From: Ichthyophthirius multifiliis
Lineage: Eukaryota > Ciliophora > Oligohymenophorea > Hymenostomatida
Direction of reading: 5' to 3'
DNA length: 64,000 nt
Assembly: GCF_000220395.1 (NCBI RefSeq)
Contig: NW_004086143.1
Location: 1-64,000, forward strand
Shown here in pieces: positions 25,323 to 37,164 of the stretch. The position numbers were made by a program, and so were the translations under genes. The notes beneath the pieces are model-generated. The model had not been told where the DNA came from. It did not search any database and saw nothing but the letters and a program-made list of their open reading frames with translations. Numbering within the stretch: the stretch's first letter is position 1; each line of letters begins with the position of its first letter.

Positions 25323-26131
25323 TCATATTTTTCTTTTTAATATATATTCTTTAATAAAATTTGAAATATTTTTAATTTTCTTTATTTCGTTTACTGGAAT
25401 AAATGAAAGTAAGCATTTAGTTGACCAAATCTTTAATTTTTAACATTTTTTATCATTTATATATTAAAAAAAAAAATACTTCTTTATTTAAAGTAGCTAA
25501 GAATGACATCCAAGCGGTAAAAGCTGTAAATAAAAACACAAGTATAAAAATAACTAGAAATAATATTCTTTAAGCTTTATAATTTGAAAATAATAATTCG
25601 TTTTCTTCAAAGAATGCATTTTATAAATATCGAAGAGATGATTTTATGTATTAAGTTTATATTCTAGCTAAAAAAATAAACAAAATAATTATGTTATATT
25701 AAATTATATATTTTCTACTTAAATCAAAAGAATCTGGACATCTTAATAAATTATATAAATTATTAACTTTAATGTTTACATTTTAAAAAACTATTTATTA
25801 CCAATCGCTAAACTAAAATTAGTATTAAGATTGAGAATTTTCATACATCCATAAACTTCTATTTTACAAATATTTAATTAATTAAAAATAATTAATTATA
25901 ACTCCTATAATTCCCTAATAATAAAATGAAAAGTTATAAATAATATACAAAAAATATTAAATAAAAAAAATACCTATCTAACCAATCCTTAACTGAATTA
26001 TTCACATTCAGTTTAGGAAGCTCCTTTTTATTAAACAATAACTATACAAGCATCATCAAACATAACACTTTTAAAAAAATCTAAATAATTAGCTGAATTA
26101 TTATGCTGATCACTATTTTTAGCATGCTCCT

Positions 26132-26191
<60 letters not shown>

Positions 26192-27691
26192 TTATATACT
26201 TAATGTAAATTTGAATCAAATTCATATAAATTATCAATTAAATTATTTACAATAGTCAAAGAATTACTATTTAGAATAGTCCAAGTGGAATCAAATATAT
26301 GTTATTTTAAAGCATTTTAAGTAAATGAATAGTATGGTTCTACAAAATTTGTAAAATTATACTCCTATTATAAATCTTTAATAATCTAAATATTATTATT
26401 TCCTAATATATAATTAAAAATAAAATAAGCCTCAATAAATACTGCAACAATAAGCATTTTCAATAAAAATCTAATATTACCATTATCTGTATTTTTAAAT
26501 TTTTTTTTCCTTTTGACTAAAAAATTTGCCTTATCATTATTATTATTTTTTTCGTCTACATTCAATTCTATTTCTGAATGCACTTAATCTTCTTCCTCTG
26601 ATCCTAATTAAGCGAGAAAATTATCACACTTTAAATACAAATATTTAGCCGTATTTTCAGGAATTTCTAAAAAAACACTCAAAATAAGTAACTTTGCAAA
26701 CATAGTCTTACCCAATAAGACAGTGACAATAAGGGAAAAGATTAACATTACACTTATTGAGATAAAAAGAAAAGTTTAAGACTAGCTTATAATTTCTTCG
26801 AAATTCTTTTAAGAATTAGAGACTATTTAAAAATATTGGTTTTTAAGTTAAAGAAAATAATCATTCAAACCATTAAATAAAATAAAAAAAACATCAGATT
26901 AAGACTCTTTTATTTCTGAAAGTTAAAGCTTTATAATATTATGAGTTTTAGAAATAAACTACTAAGTACTATATGACAATTAAAACTCCTAAAAAGATCC
27001 TTTTTCAAAATAAATCTTCACTATATCATTCGAATCTTAATATATTTCTTAAATTTTTATTGTCAAAAATTCTATTTCAACTACACAAGTCTATATTTTG
27101 TTTCTTAAAACTTTCTCGTCTGACTCAAAAGAAGGACTTAATGAATTTTCAGAATACTATGGGGGTTATCTAATTTTTTTAGCTAAAAAAAGTAATTCTC
27201 TAGTTAAAGAAATAACTTCATTTACCTCAGACATTCTATTTGAAACTAAAATAATACTTTTCAAAAGATTATTTTAGGTGCTTATTTATAATTACATTAA
27301 AGAAAAATCTAATGTAGCGATTAATATCATACAAATAATGACAAAAATTGAAAAATATTTCAAAGAAGATACCGTAGCACTCTCACTTTATGCAGATAGT
27401 TCTTAGTTAAGTTCTTTAGCAGAATTTAAATCACTTTCGCAAAATTAATTTAAATCAATATTTTGATTTTATTTATGGTTCAATTTATTTTATTTTTCTT
27501 ATTTATTTTCTTATTCTAATTCACTTTCACTTAACTCTATGTTTGATTATTCCTTATCAATATCACGTAAAACAGATTTAATCAAACGTAAGGTTTTAAA
27601 TCTATATATATAATATAAATTAATATATATATATATATAAATAAATAAAAATATAAAGAAAAATATTTATATATAAATAAATATTTAATTA

Positions 27692-27729
<38 letters not shown>

Positions 27730-30378
27730 TTAACATTTATATTTTTTTTTCTTAATATATATAATTTTTTTTATTACCCTTATCCATAGTCTATTTTTTT
27801 TTTATTTTATAAAATATTTTCATTTTAAATTTATTCTTTTTAATTAGCTAATTAAGATACTATTATTTCATTTGAATTTGATAATCCTAGGGATGAATCT
27901 TTATTTTCATATCTTATACTTATACTATTTTAATTATTAGGATTTTCATTTATCAATCCTGCTTTATATTCTCCTTAAAAAATAAAATAATTCTTATCTA
28001 TTTTGGCCTTAAATAAAAAATCATTTAATTTGTAATTTTATCTTGAATCTAATTCTTAGCTATTTATACTATTTTTTTTTTATTATTTTACTCTAGATTT
28101 GTTTATACTAGAATTCATAAGATTAATATTTTTAGGTTATTATAATTCAACTCTAAATATAAAACCTGCTTTATCTTTTTCTTTAATTTTAAATTAAAGT
28201 TCAATTAACCAAACATTCAATTTGACAATATAATTTCCTTTATTAAATAAAACTAAATCTTCATTTATTTTAGGAAAAGTATATTCTATTTATTTTCCAT
28301 TTTTATTTAAATAGCATTATTTATATTATTAGATATCATTTATCTATATAAACATATATAAATATAAATATAAATATTTTATAATTATATATTTATATAT
28401 TTATATAATTATTTATATATATATATTTACTAAATTATTTAAATAAACAGATTATAAAGATATAGTTTTAAGATCGATACCTAAAATATTTAAACTATCT
28501 ATTTTATTTTTTATATTTAAAATTAAAAATATATACTTGAAGATATATCTTTTATTAAATATTCAGGTGTCGCAATTGCAACTGCATAATTTTTAACAAT
28601 TTTTTCTTTTTTGAAAATCGCAATAAATTCCATTCCGTATTTTAAAGCCTGAAAAATCGGTTTAATATTAATAGTAATCGGAAAAACATATCCATTTTTA
28701 TTCTTTCCATATACAATTTTGTCCTTATTAATCATAGTGCCTTCATTAGTTTCTATATATCTCTTTAAAATCTAATCATGATACTTTGCATATACAAAAG
28801 GCATTAAAAAGCTTACATTTTTATTCAATAGTTCTGTTTTTGCGTATCCAAAAAGACTTACACAACTTAAATTTGTTGAAATTATTTAACCTATTCTATC
28901 CTATTAAATATATTTAATTATATATAGATTTATATATATAAAAATTAACTTCATCCAAAGTCATAAAAATCATTGCATCTTAATTTCCATCTAGATTTTA
29001 TTCAATAGAATAATTAAAATGAAAATCTCTTCTATTAATTTATGATTTTTCAAATTAAGAAGCCTTGTCTAAAAGCTCTTTTCCTTATTATTTATCATTG
29101 AAAATTTCTATTAAATATTTCGAATAAATTCTGAATAGTTTAGGTAATTGTTCACCTTAATTTCTACTTAATTTCTTCCATATTAGATCAACCATTTATT
29201 TTAATGGAAAAAGCTTAGATCCTATATCATATAATTTTATTAAATCAGGCCTTTCATCCAAAAACTGACTCCAAAATTCAATTAATAAAGAGACAGTTTA
29301 TTCCATAGCTATTCTTAAATGTTATATTTATCCTTCCAAATTTCTCTATTCACTATATTCTATATTTCCATCTAAAAAAGCCTGATTTATTTCAGTTTCT
29401 AAAGTTCTTCTATATAAAAATAATTAAATATAATAAAAAAAAGGAATTACTTTATTTAATATATAGTAAAAAAATCATCATATGAAATTTTTAAATTCTC
29501 TGCTTCTGTAATTTCATTAATTGCATTTTATTTACTTTTTAAAACTTTCATTAAAAACACAGAATATGCGATTCTTAAAGAAACATCTTAAGGGTAAGTA
29601 GCTATAGCTGCTTCATATAATTTAGAAAGCATTTCATAACAAAATATATACCTTTTATCTTATTTTATTATTTTTTAATTGAGTTTTTTTTAATCTTTAT
29701 TTTATATTTCTTATTAATTTTAATTTTATTATTTATATTTAATTTTGTTCATTGGACAATTTACACTTAAACATGTTTTATTATGAAATTAAATGTAGCC
29801 GTTTAATAGATGGGATGTTTGAGTTTTTGATATGTCATTCTATATTAATTTTTGGACATAATTTGCATGTTATATAACTTATTAAGGACTTGTGAAATTA
29901 TTTATATTAACATTCATTGTAAAGGTTTCTTAATTTTACTTAATTGGAATCCAAAAAATTATAAACATTATCAAAGGCAATCCAATAGCCCATGCATATA
30001 ATAGACCATGAAAAACTTTTTTTTCAGTTAACTTTTTATAAATTAATAAAAAAATATAAATAATAAAATTTAAAAAAATATGTATAAAATGTTATTGAAA
30101 TATTTATTTTTACATAAGTTAATGATAACATAATAGAAGTCCAAACATATACTGTAGTAAATAAAGATTAATATCTCTACACAATTTAATTATTAAAAGG
30201 CATTCTAGTATATATCATGTAAAAAACTAGATTACTTCCTATAAAATAAATAGCAATTAGTACACCATTAAATTCTTTGCTACTCAAAAAATTATATGAA
30301 AAAACTAAAATACATAAATTATAATGATCAGTTAGAACATGTCTAGAATTTTATACACTATTTGTCTATATAAAAAAA

Positions 30379-30427
<49 letters not shown>

Positions 30428-31144
30428 TTAAATATTACTTTCTTATTATTAGATATTCCATTAAAATATAAATAACTAAATAAATATGCAAATATTTCTA
30501 GTAAACTGATTCCTACTATTCCACATGCACCATTAAAAATATGCATTCCTGACCAACAAACTTCATTTGGATAAATTGCAAGTTTCATTTACCCTTTTGT
30601 TGATTAGCAATTAATAATAATAATAAAAATATCCAAGAATGGTACATATAAAATATAAATAATTAAATTTATTATTATTTATTGTATATTTATTAAAAGA
30701 TAATTTATTTGTTTTTATTTCGCTATCAATATATAAGTATATAAGAACATGAAAAAAAACAACACTATTATTATCAAACTCATATAAAAATATGATAAAT
30801 ATATCATATAGTCTGACTTTCTATATATATGTATTAAACCCGGATATCCAAAAGCCGCTGCTATATCATCTGCTTTTGATGTATCCCATACATTTTATAT
30901 CTTAATTTTTTTTTTAATTTTTAATTTTTTATTATTATATTACAACAGGATGAAAAGCGAAATAATATATTTAAAAATAATGAATTAAAGTTAAAATAAA
31001 ATTTATTAATAATGATTATTCATCTTTTTTTATAATTAAATATAAATATTCATAAAATAGTGTCTTTAAGCCAACAAATTTATTAAAATCAGATATTGAT
31101 TTATCCTTTTTTAATAAATTTACTGATTCTGCTTAATCTAACAT
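25323..31144 (-). CDS. Giant multi-pass membrane protein with PAS domain (ciliate-expanded family)
   Basis: One gene spans about 5.8 kb. The N terminus (31144-30100) carries several membrane helices. It includes IQNVWDTSKADDIAAAFGYP after the first intron and the family motif EVCWSGMHIFNGACGIVG, which is partly encoded in the frame 30358-30588. A cytosolic helical repeat region follows at about 29650-29400 (MLSKLYEAAIATYPQDVSLR, EAENLKISYDDFF). A PAS domain follows at about 28990-28520 (GRIGQIISTNLSCVSLFGY, then NGYVFPITINIK and MEFIAIF). A long cytosolic part comes next. A second helix-rich membrane block runs 26800-25500, ending in WMSFLATLNKE and IWSTKCLLSFIPVNEIKK before TGA 25323-25325. 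Many short introns interrupt it, only some of which I placed. Proteins of this architecture are numerous in Tetrahymena and Paramecium and are annotated only by their PAS box. A sensory role is plausible but unproven. Confidence 0.8.
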
Positions 31145-31655
31145 TTAATTAATTATTTATTTATTTTTAAAAAAAAAATAAACTAAAAATTATATATTTT
31201 TAATTAAAAAACTCTATTTCCTTAATACATATTATATAATATATATTTCTCTTTCTTTAAAAAAAAAACATTATTATTTTTATTTAAAAAAAAAATTAAT
31301 AAAAATTTGTTTTAATAATATATATATATATTTTTTTTTAATATATAATGTTTTTTTTTAAAAAAAAATTAATTTATTTATTTATATATATTTATGAAAT
31401 AAAAAATTATTAAATATAAATAAATTTTTATTAGAAGAATATATAATGTGTTTATAATAATATGTATATATTATTAAAAAAAATTATTGCTTAATAATTA
31501 TTTTTAAAAAAAAATACAAATTTAATTTTTAAATAATGATAAAAATATATTTTATATATTATATAAAATTTATTTTTTTATAATAATTCTATTAATAATT
31601 TTTTATTAATTTTACTAAAATTATATAAAATATATATATATATATATATATATTT
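31145..31655. other. Spacer
   Basis: About 500 A/T bases with several poly-A/T runs and a (TA)n tract near 31628-31652. No feature is seen. Confidence 0.5.
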
Positions 31656-32555
31656 TCATTTTTTAAGTGTTGGATATTTACTATTACTTAATCCTTAATT
31701 ATTATTATTATCATGTTATTTTTAATTAAATTAATCATTATTTTAATTTTGTTATTATTATTATTAATATATATTACCAAAGCTTTATTATTAAGGCATT
31801 TATTATTAAACAGGATTAGTATTCCATTATTAAGGACCTTATTATTACATAGGAACATTATTTGATTATTAAGGATTAGTATTAAATTATTTAATTTAAG
31901 GAACTGAGACTTTCATGAAATTTCCACCGTTACCATTATTATTATTATTTGCATTAAATCCTACTTGATTTTAATTAATTTAGGCTTGTCCAGCTAATTA
32001 ATTATTAATATTAAGATTAAGTTGAATAGGCTTAAATTATTATAAGAAATCTGCAGGTGTAGGAATAATTTAAATTTATAATTACTATAAATAATCTTTA
32101 AAGCATCCAGAAAAAGACCCAAACGTTTAGTCCTTGAACCTATAACAAAATGGAACACCCTCATCTATTCCAAAAGATGCCTACTTTCCTCTATAAGTGA
32201 GAAATCCTAGTTAATTAATATTCCCATCAGCATGTACTTTTCCTTTTATTTCTAATAAATAGTCATCTGGACCTATTTCGAATAAACTACAATGATGTTT
32301 ATGAGAAGAAGTGGGTTAATTATGGGAAGCATTAAGAAAATCTCCAATAGCACTTTTGCCAATTTTATAATTTATGTTTAGACCTAAAATATGTTTGTCG
32401 TCCCAATATACTTATATCGCATTTATTTTAAAGTAACCGCCGATTTTCTATAATTCAATCGAATCGTCGAATTTTTTGTGCTTTTTTTATTCTACTCCAA
32501 TTGTAATATTAGAAGGAATAAAAGCATTTTATAGTTAATTTTATTGGTAATTCAT
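31656..32555 (-). CDS. Jacalin-like lectin-domain protein with Asn/Gln-rich tail, 299 aa
   Basis: A single-exon frame of exactly 300 codons. Residues about 20-180 fit a jacalin-like beta-prism. The domain begins with GVEQKKHKKFDDSIELQKIG, then INAIQVYWDDKHILGLNINY (the I-x-x-I and G-I/L-x-x-x-Y pattern), FEIGPDDYLLEIKGKVHADG, INQLGFLTYRGKQASFG, and FGSFSGCFKDYLQQLQI, which matches the final GF-x-G strand. The remaining ~120 residues are low-complexity Gln/Asn/Pro with TAA-coded Gln runs, ending SNSKYPTLKK. There is no signal peptide, so it is probably cytosolic; sugar binding is inferred from the fold. It is a second jacalin-type protein besides 2021-3679 and has no coiled coil. Confidence 0.78.
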
Positions 32556-33290
32556 TTTTTTTTTATTTTATTTTATTTATTTTTTTTCTTATATTTTATA
32601 TATTTCATTTAAGATGTCATACGTATTTTTAAAATAATTATATATATTTATTTTTTGTCTATTTTTATTAATTGATACTTTATTATAATTTAATTTTTTA
32701 TAAAGAAATAAAATCGAGAATTTTATTTTAATATAATAAATAAAATTCGTTAACAAATTACATTATTTATAAAATTATAATTATATTTATTTTTCAAAAA
32801 TGTATTGAAAATAAAGGCATAAATATCGTATATTTCCTAAAAAATAAAATACTATTTAAATTAATTTATAAAATAAATACTAAATAAAATTATATTTGAA
32901 TTAAAACAATATAATTTTTATTATATAGTAAATAAATATTATTATTATCTAGAATTTTTTTATTTTATATATAAATTTTTTATATTTATTTTTTTATAAA
33001 TAAGTAAACTATAAATAAATATATTTTAAATAATGACTTGTATATATTTTGAAGTATTATAGTGCAATTTTTATTTTTTTGGTATTTTTGGAAAATTTAA
33101 AAAAGAAAAAATTGATATGGAATTTTTAAATCATAAATTAATAATTTATATATTAAATAAAAAATGCAAAATATTGAAATAAATGTTATTTAAATCATGA
33201 AGTGATAAAAATTAATTTTTTTTGTAATATATATATCAAAATTATAATATCCTCAAAAAAAAAAATTATAATATTAAACTAAGTTAATTT
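32556..33290. other. A/T spacer
   Basis: About 730 bases with no credible frame on either strand. Confidence 0.5.
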
Positions 33291-33588
33291 TCAAGAAGAA
33301 TGACACATTTCAATTGTTTTCTATTATATTGAAAATCTTTTACTACTTTCAAAAAAAAAATAGCCTAAAGCTAATCCGAAAACAATAGCAAGGCAAACTG
33401 TTCCATTCATAGTCATTAAAATCATCATAATCATTACATTAGAAAACATATAAAAGAAATAATAAAAAGCTAAATTAAATTAAAAAAATGTTTTTCCATG
33501 TTAACTATATATTTATTATGTTAAAAAATATAATAAAAGAAAAAAATATATATTTATAAATAAATATAAATGTTAATTTAAATAAATG

Positions 33589-33650
<62 letters not shown>

Positions 33651-33938
33651 ATTAATATATATGATTATATTTTTTTTTTTATATGATTATTTTTAGTTAA
33701 TTAATAATGATATTATTTTTAAATACATATTAATATATTTCTTTTATTACTTTTTAACTGCATAATCAATATATTTTTATTTAAGATTAATTAAAAACAT
33801 ATGTAATATTCCATATATAAAAATACAAAAACATCCTAAAATAAACCAACCACATTAATCATTTTTAGTATATAATTATTCAAAAACAAACTTACAACTA
33901 CAATCATAATAAATATTCATATGCATAGGTTTATACAT
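33291..33938 (-). CDS. CTR: Ctr-family copper transporter, 133 aa
   Basis: Ctr proteins are trimeric membrane channels that import Cu(I). Two exons (33751-33938 and 33291-33504) join to exactly 134 codons across a 246-nt intron that contains a long (TA)n microsatellite. The N terminus has an M-x-M pair (MYKPMHM), then CSCKF. TM1 is near GWFILGCFCIFIYGILHMF. TM2 carries the Ctr signature M-x3-M in MIMMILMTMNGTVC, and TM3 the G-x3-G packing motif in AIVFGLALGYFFF. The C terminus is short and Cys/His-containing (EMCHSS), which in this family helps hand copper on. It is short next to human CTR1 because the Met-rich extracellular part is minimal. Family assignment is firm; plasma versus vacuolar membrane cannot be told. 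Confidence 0.88.
33591..33636. repeat. (AT)n microsatellite inside the Ctr intron
   Basis: About 23 AT units within intron 33505-33750. Confidence 0.9.
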
Positions 33939-34011
33939 TTTTTTATTTTATTTATTTTTTATTTTAAAATATTATAAAAATTCTTTTATATAAAAAAAAA
34001 AAAATATTATA

Positions 34012-36538
34012 TCAAAATTTATTAATATTTAATAATAAAAATTCTTCTAAATTTAACAAAATAAATGGTTAACTTTAATCTTATCTAATAATACATTTTT
34101 AAATAAATTTTTAAAGAGTACAATATTTCTTCGGTTCATATGCTTGAGGGTACTTTTAATTTAATTATTCTATAATTTTTATACAATTTTAGTCATTTTC
34201 ATCATATTAATCTTATATAGTTAATTTTTTAATAATATCTCCTTTACAATTATTTTCAAAGAAAATATAATTAAAATAAGCTAACGCAATTTCACCAAAA
34301 TCAGGCTTTTCTTTAAACAAAGCTTAATAATTATTTATATTTTTCTCATATTTTTCCTTCAAATAAATCTAAACCTTCAAATGAATATTTTCAATATCAT
34401 TTTTTTTATACCCATAACTATAATTTTTACTCTTTTAAACCCTAGGATACATCTTAATCCTCTCTTCACAGTCTTAATTTAGTTAATTATACAAAGATTC
34501 TGCTCCATACTTATATTTAGCTGATAATTTTGCATTTTCTTAGAATTCAAAAGGTAAAAAGTTCCCCACATTCTTCAAAAAATTATCATTTTATTCAATT
34601 GGCATTTTAATAACCTATTTCATTTATTATTTATAAATTTCCAACATTTATCTTTCTATAAGTCCATCAATCATCTCACAAATATCTTCAAATTTCAAAA
34701 ATTAAAAAGCTTCATTTTTTCCATTTTTTTAAACTTAAAAATCTTCTTTTACAATTTTTTTCCCTTTTTTAATTCTCTACGCAATATAAGAATCTCCCCC
34801 TGGTACCCTTCCTCTATAATAAATTAAAGCAAAAGTAATATTATCGAAAATCCTTCTACACACAAAAAATAAATGACCTAATATTATACTCAAAATACCG
34901 AAAAAAATATGCATAAAAATCATCAAAATACTCAAAAAAATCTAAAAAAAACCCTTTATAATTAACCTATATATCAAAAGGTCAAATACAGGTACTATAA
35001 TAGGTAAATCCCACTCATCGTGTTTATTCGGAACTGTAAAATCAAAACAAAAAAGGCAACAAATCATCCCTAAAATCACATATAGAGGTGCTAAAAGTAA
35101 ACTTAAAGGAATCATAATTAAAAAAAATAAAGCTAATATCAAAACTAGGGTCCTTAGGCATATATTTATTAGAATAAACCCCAGTATAAAGTACCTCCAT
35201 ATATAATTTTCCAATCTATTGAATATACGGACAATTGATTTCCCCAAAAGACCCACGTCGGGTTCATTTTCAAATTTTTGGATGTTATCAATTACTTATT
35301 ATTTAATTAGTTTATACTCTGCGCTAATAGAATTCACAATAGAAGATTATTGTTCAAAAAGCTGTCCAGATTTACTATTCACAGCATATTCTTGTGCAAA
35401 AGGACTCGAACAAAAGACACATTTGAAAGATATTTGTGAAAAAAAAGCCATATAAGTGAAATAATGAACCCATTTGTGTGTCATAAAATATGCCCAAATA
35501 AATAACATGGGTATTTTCCAGCCATAAAAAGAGGTTTTTATATTTATTTCATTTGCACGTTTTTCTTTATACTCATTTCCTATTTTGACGACCTTTACTC
35601 TGAAATAATTATACGTTAATTTATTTATTTTGGAATACGTTTTTATTTAGTTTATGATATTTCTTTTTTCTAAAATACTTATTCCTTTTTTATTTTCCTT
35701 CCAGAAAAGTTATATTAAATCCACTTATTTTTATATATTGTAATTCTTTAAATTCTAAACTATAATCTTCTAGTTTCCATAATTCCTTTTATTATTATTC
35801 GGCTGTATTTCTATAAAAACAGAATGTTTTCTCAATATATTATATGCCCTATAGTTATTTTCTAGACTCATAATAATCGAATTATCGATGTTTTTTGATT
35901 GCAGTTCTTTTTTCATTTTATCTATTTAAATATCACTTAATAAATCCTATAAATCGAATAAATAGTACTCCTAATCAAAATTATTACACTTTAAAAAGTC
36001 TTATAAAATCTTCAAAGTTTCTTCATTTAAGTCAAAATCATTTAATAAATTAACAAAAAGTAACGGAAATTAATTTAAATTCTTAAAAAACATAATATCT
36101 GTATACTTAGTTCCGCCTTCTTTTATTTATTTCTCAATTCTATCACATATAACATTCTAAACTTGGTTCTAGAATTATTATTAGTTTACATTATATAAAG
36201 GAATACCAAAAATTAATATCAAAAAGTGCAATGGAATACCAATAATAACTCTTAATGCTTCTAAAATATTAATCTATAAGCAATCAAAATTACAAACTTA
36301 GGAATTACAATGGGTATTTTTCTTATTTTAAAAAATTATTTACAGAGTATAACTAGTAAAAAATCTGTTTATAATTTATAAAAATTAACTCTTGCAACAT
36401 TCTAAATATTCCTTTAAATTATTAAGAGATTTTTCTAATCCTAAATGAATCCAGGGTTGTATTAACCATATATCAGGATAATAATTTTTATCTGAATAAC
36501 TATATAAAAATAAAAAAATATATAAATATATAAATATA

Positions 36539-36582
<44 letters not shown>

Positions 36583-37164
36583 TTATATGTTTTTTATTTA
36601 ATCAATACACAGTAAATTAGCCTGTTTATTTAATTTCTTTTAACTATTAAGTATGTAATGGATCATATTATCTTTAAATTAGTATTTTTTTTTTATTTTC
36701 ATCATTATTATTATCATCTAATTATATATTTATTTTCATTGTTAGTATATTTACATTTTTTTTATATGTTAAAGGCGTCAATTATTTAATTTGATCGAAC
36801 TTGCTTTCTGGTAAATAAAATTTATGATTTTTTCCTGTTTTTTCCCAAAAAACTACATTTTATTTTATATAATCATTTAAGTCATTTATTCCTTCAATAT
36901 CATTATTTGGTTAGTATGTATATGAATATAATAAATCACAATTATCAATTGAAAAATTAAATATATTTTTATTTTCTTTTTCTTTATATTATATATTTTC
37001 AATTTATTAAATAGTTTTATTTTTTTACATATTATTTGCTAATATTTTTATTTTGGTTTATTCATAATATTATTTGATACTAAATTTAACTATTCTTATA
37101 CATTTTCTTATATTAATTACTTTTTTTCGGGCATATATTGCCCAGGTTTATCATTTACATTCAT
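34012..37164 (-). CDS. Large multi-pass membrane protein, ciliate-type, unknown function
   Basis: The frame starts MNVNDKPGQYMPEKKQ at 37164. An intron near 36977-37023 and an intron containing the (TA)n tract near 36547-36577 are needed. It then runs nearly unbroken to TGA 34012-34014. The N-terminal cytosolic domain has DIEGINDLNDYIKQNVVFWE and KFYLPESKFDQIKQLTPLTY. The middle has several membrane segments: a pair around ALRVIIGIPLHFLILIFGIP, one at WKIPMLFIWAYFMTHK, and a block at LILALFFLIMIPLSLLLAPL. A conserved-looking loop YYRGRVPGGDSYIAQRIKKG follows, then a hydrophilic C terminus with charged helices. The frame 34942-35256 is part of this protein, and the plus-strand frame 35219-35455 is a shadow. 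I recall similar unnamed membrane proteins in ciliates but no function. Confidence 0.7.

Noticed and set aside
26973-27173. Plus-strand frame inside the PAS protein gene
   Set aside because: Antisense shadow; the minus strand carries a long consistent frame.
35219-35455. Plus-strand frame with several Cys
   Set aside because: Antisense of the multi-pass membrane protein.
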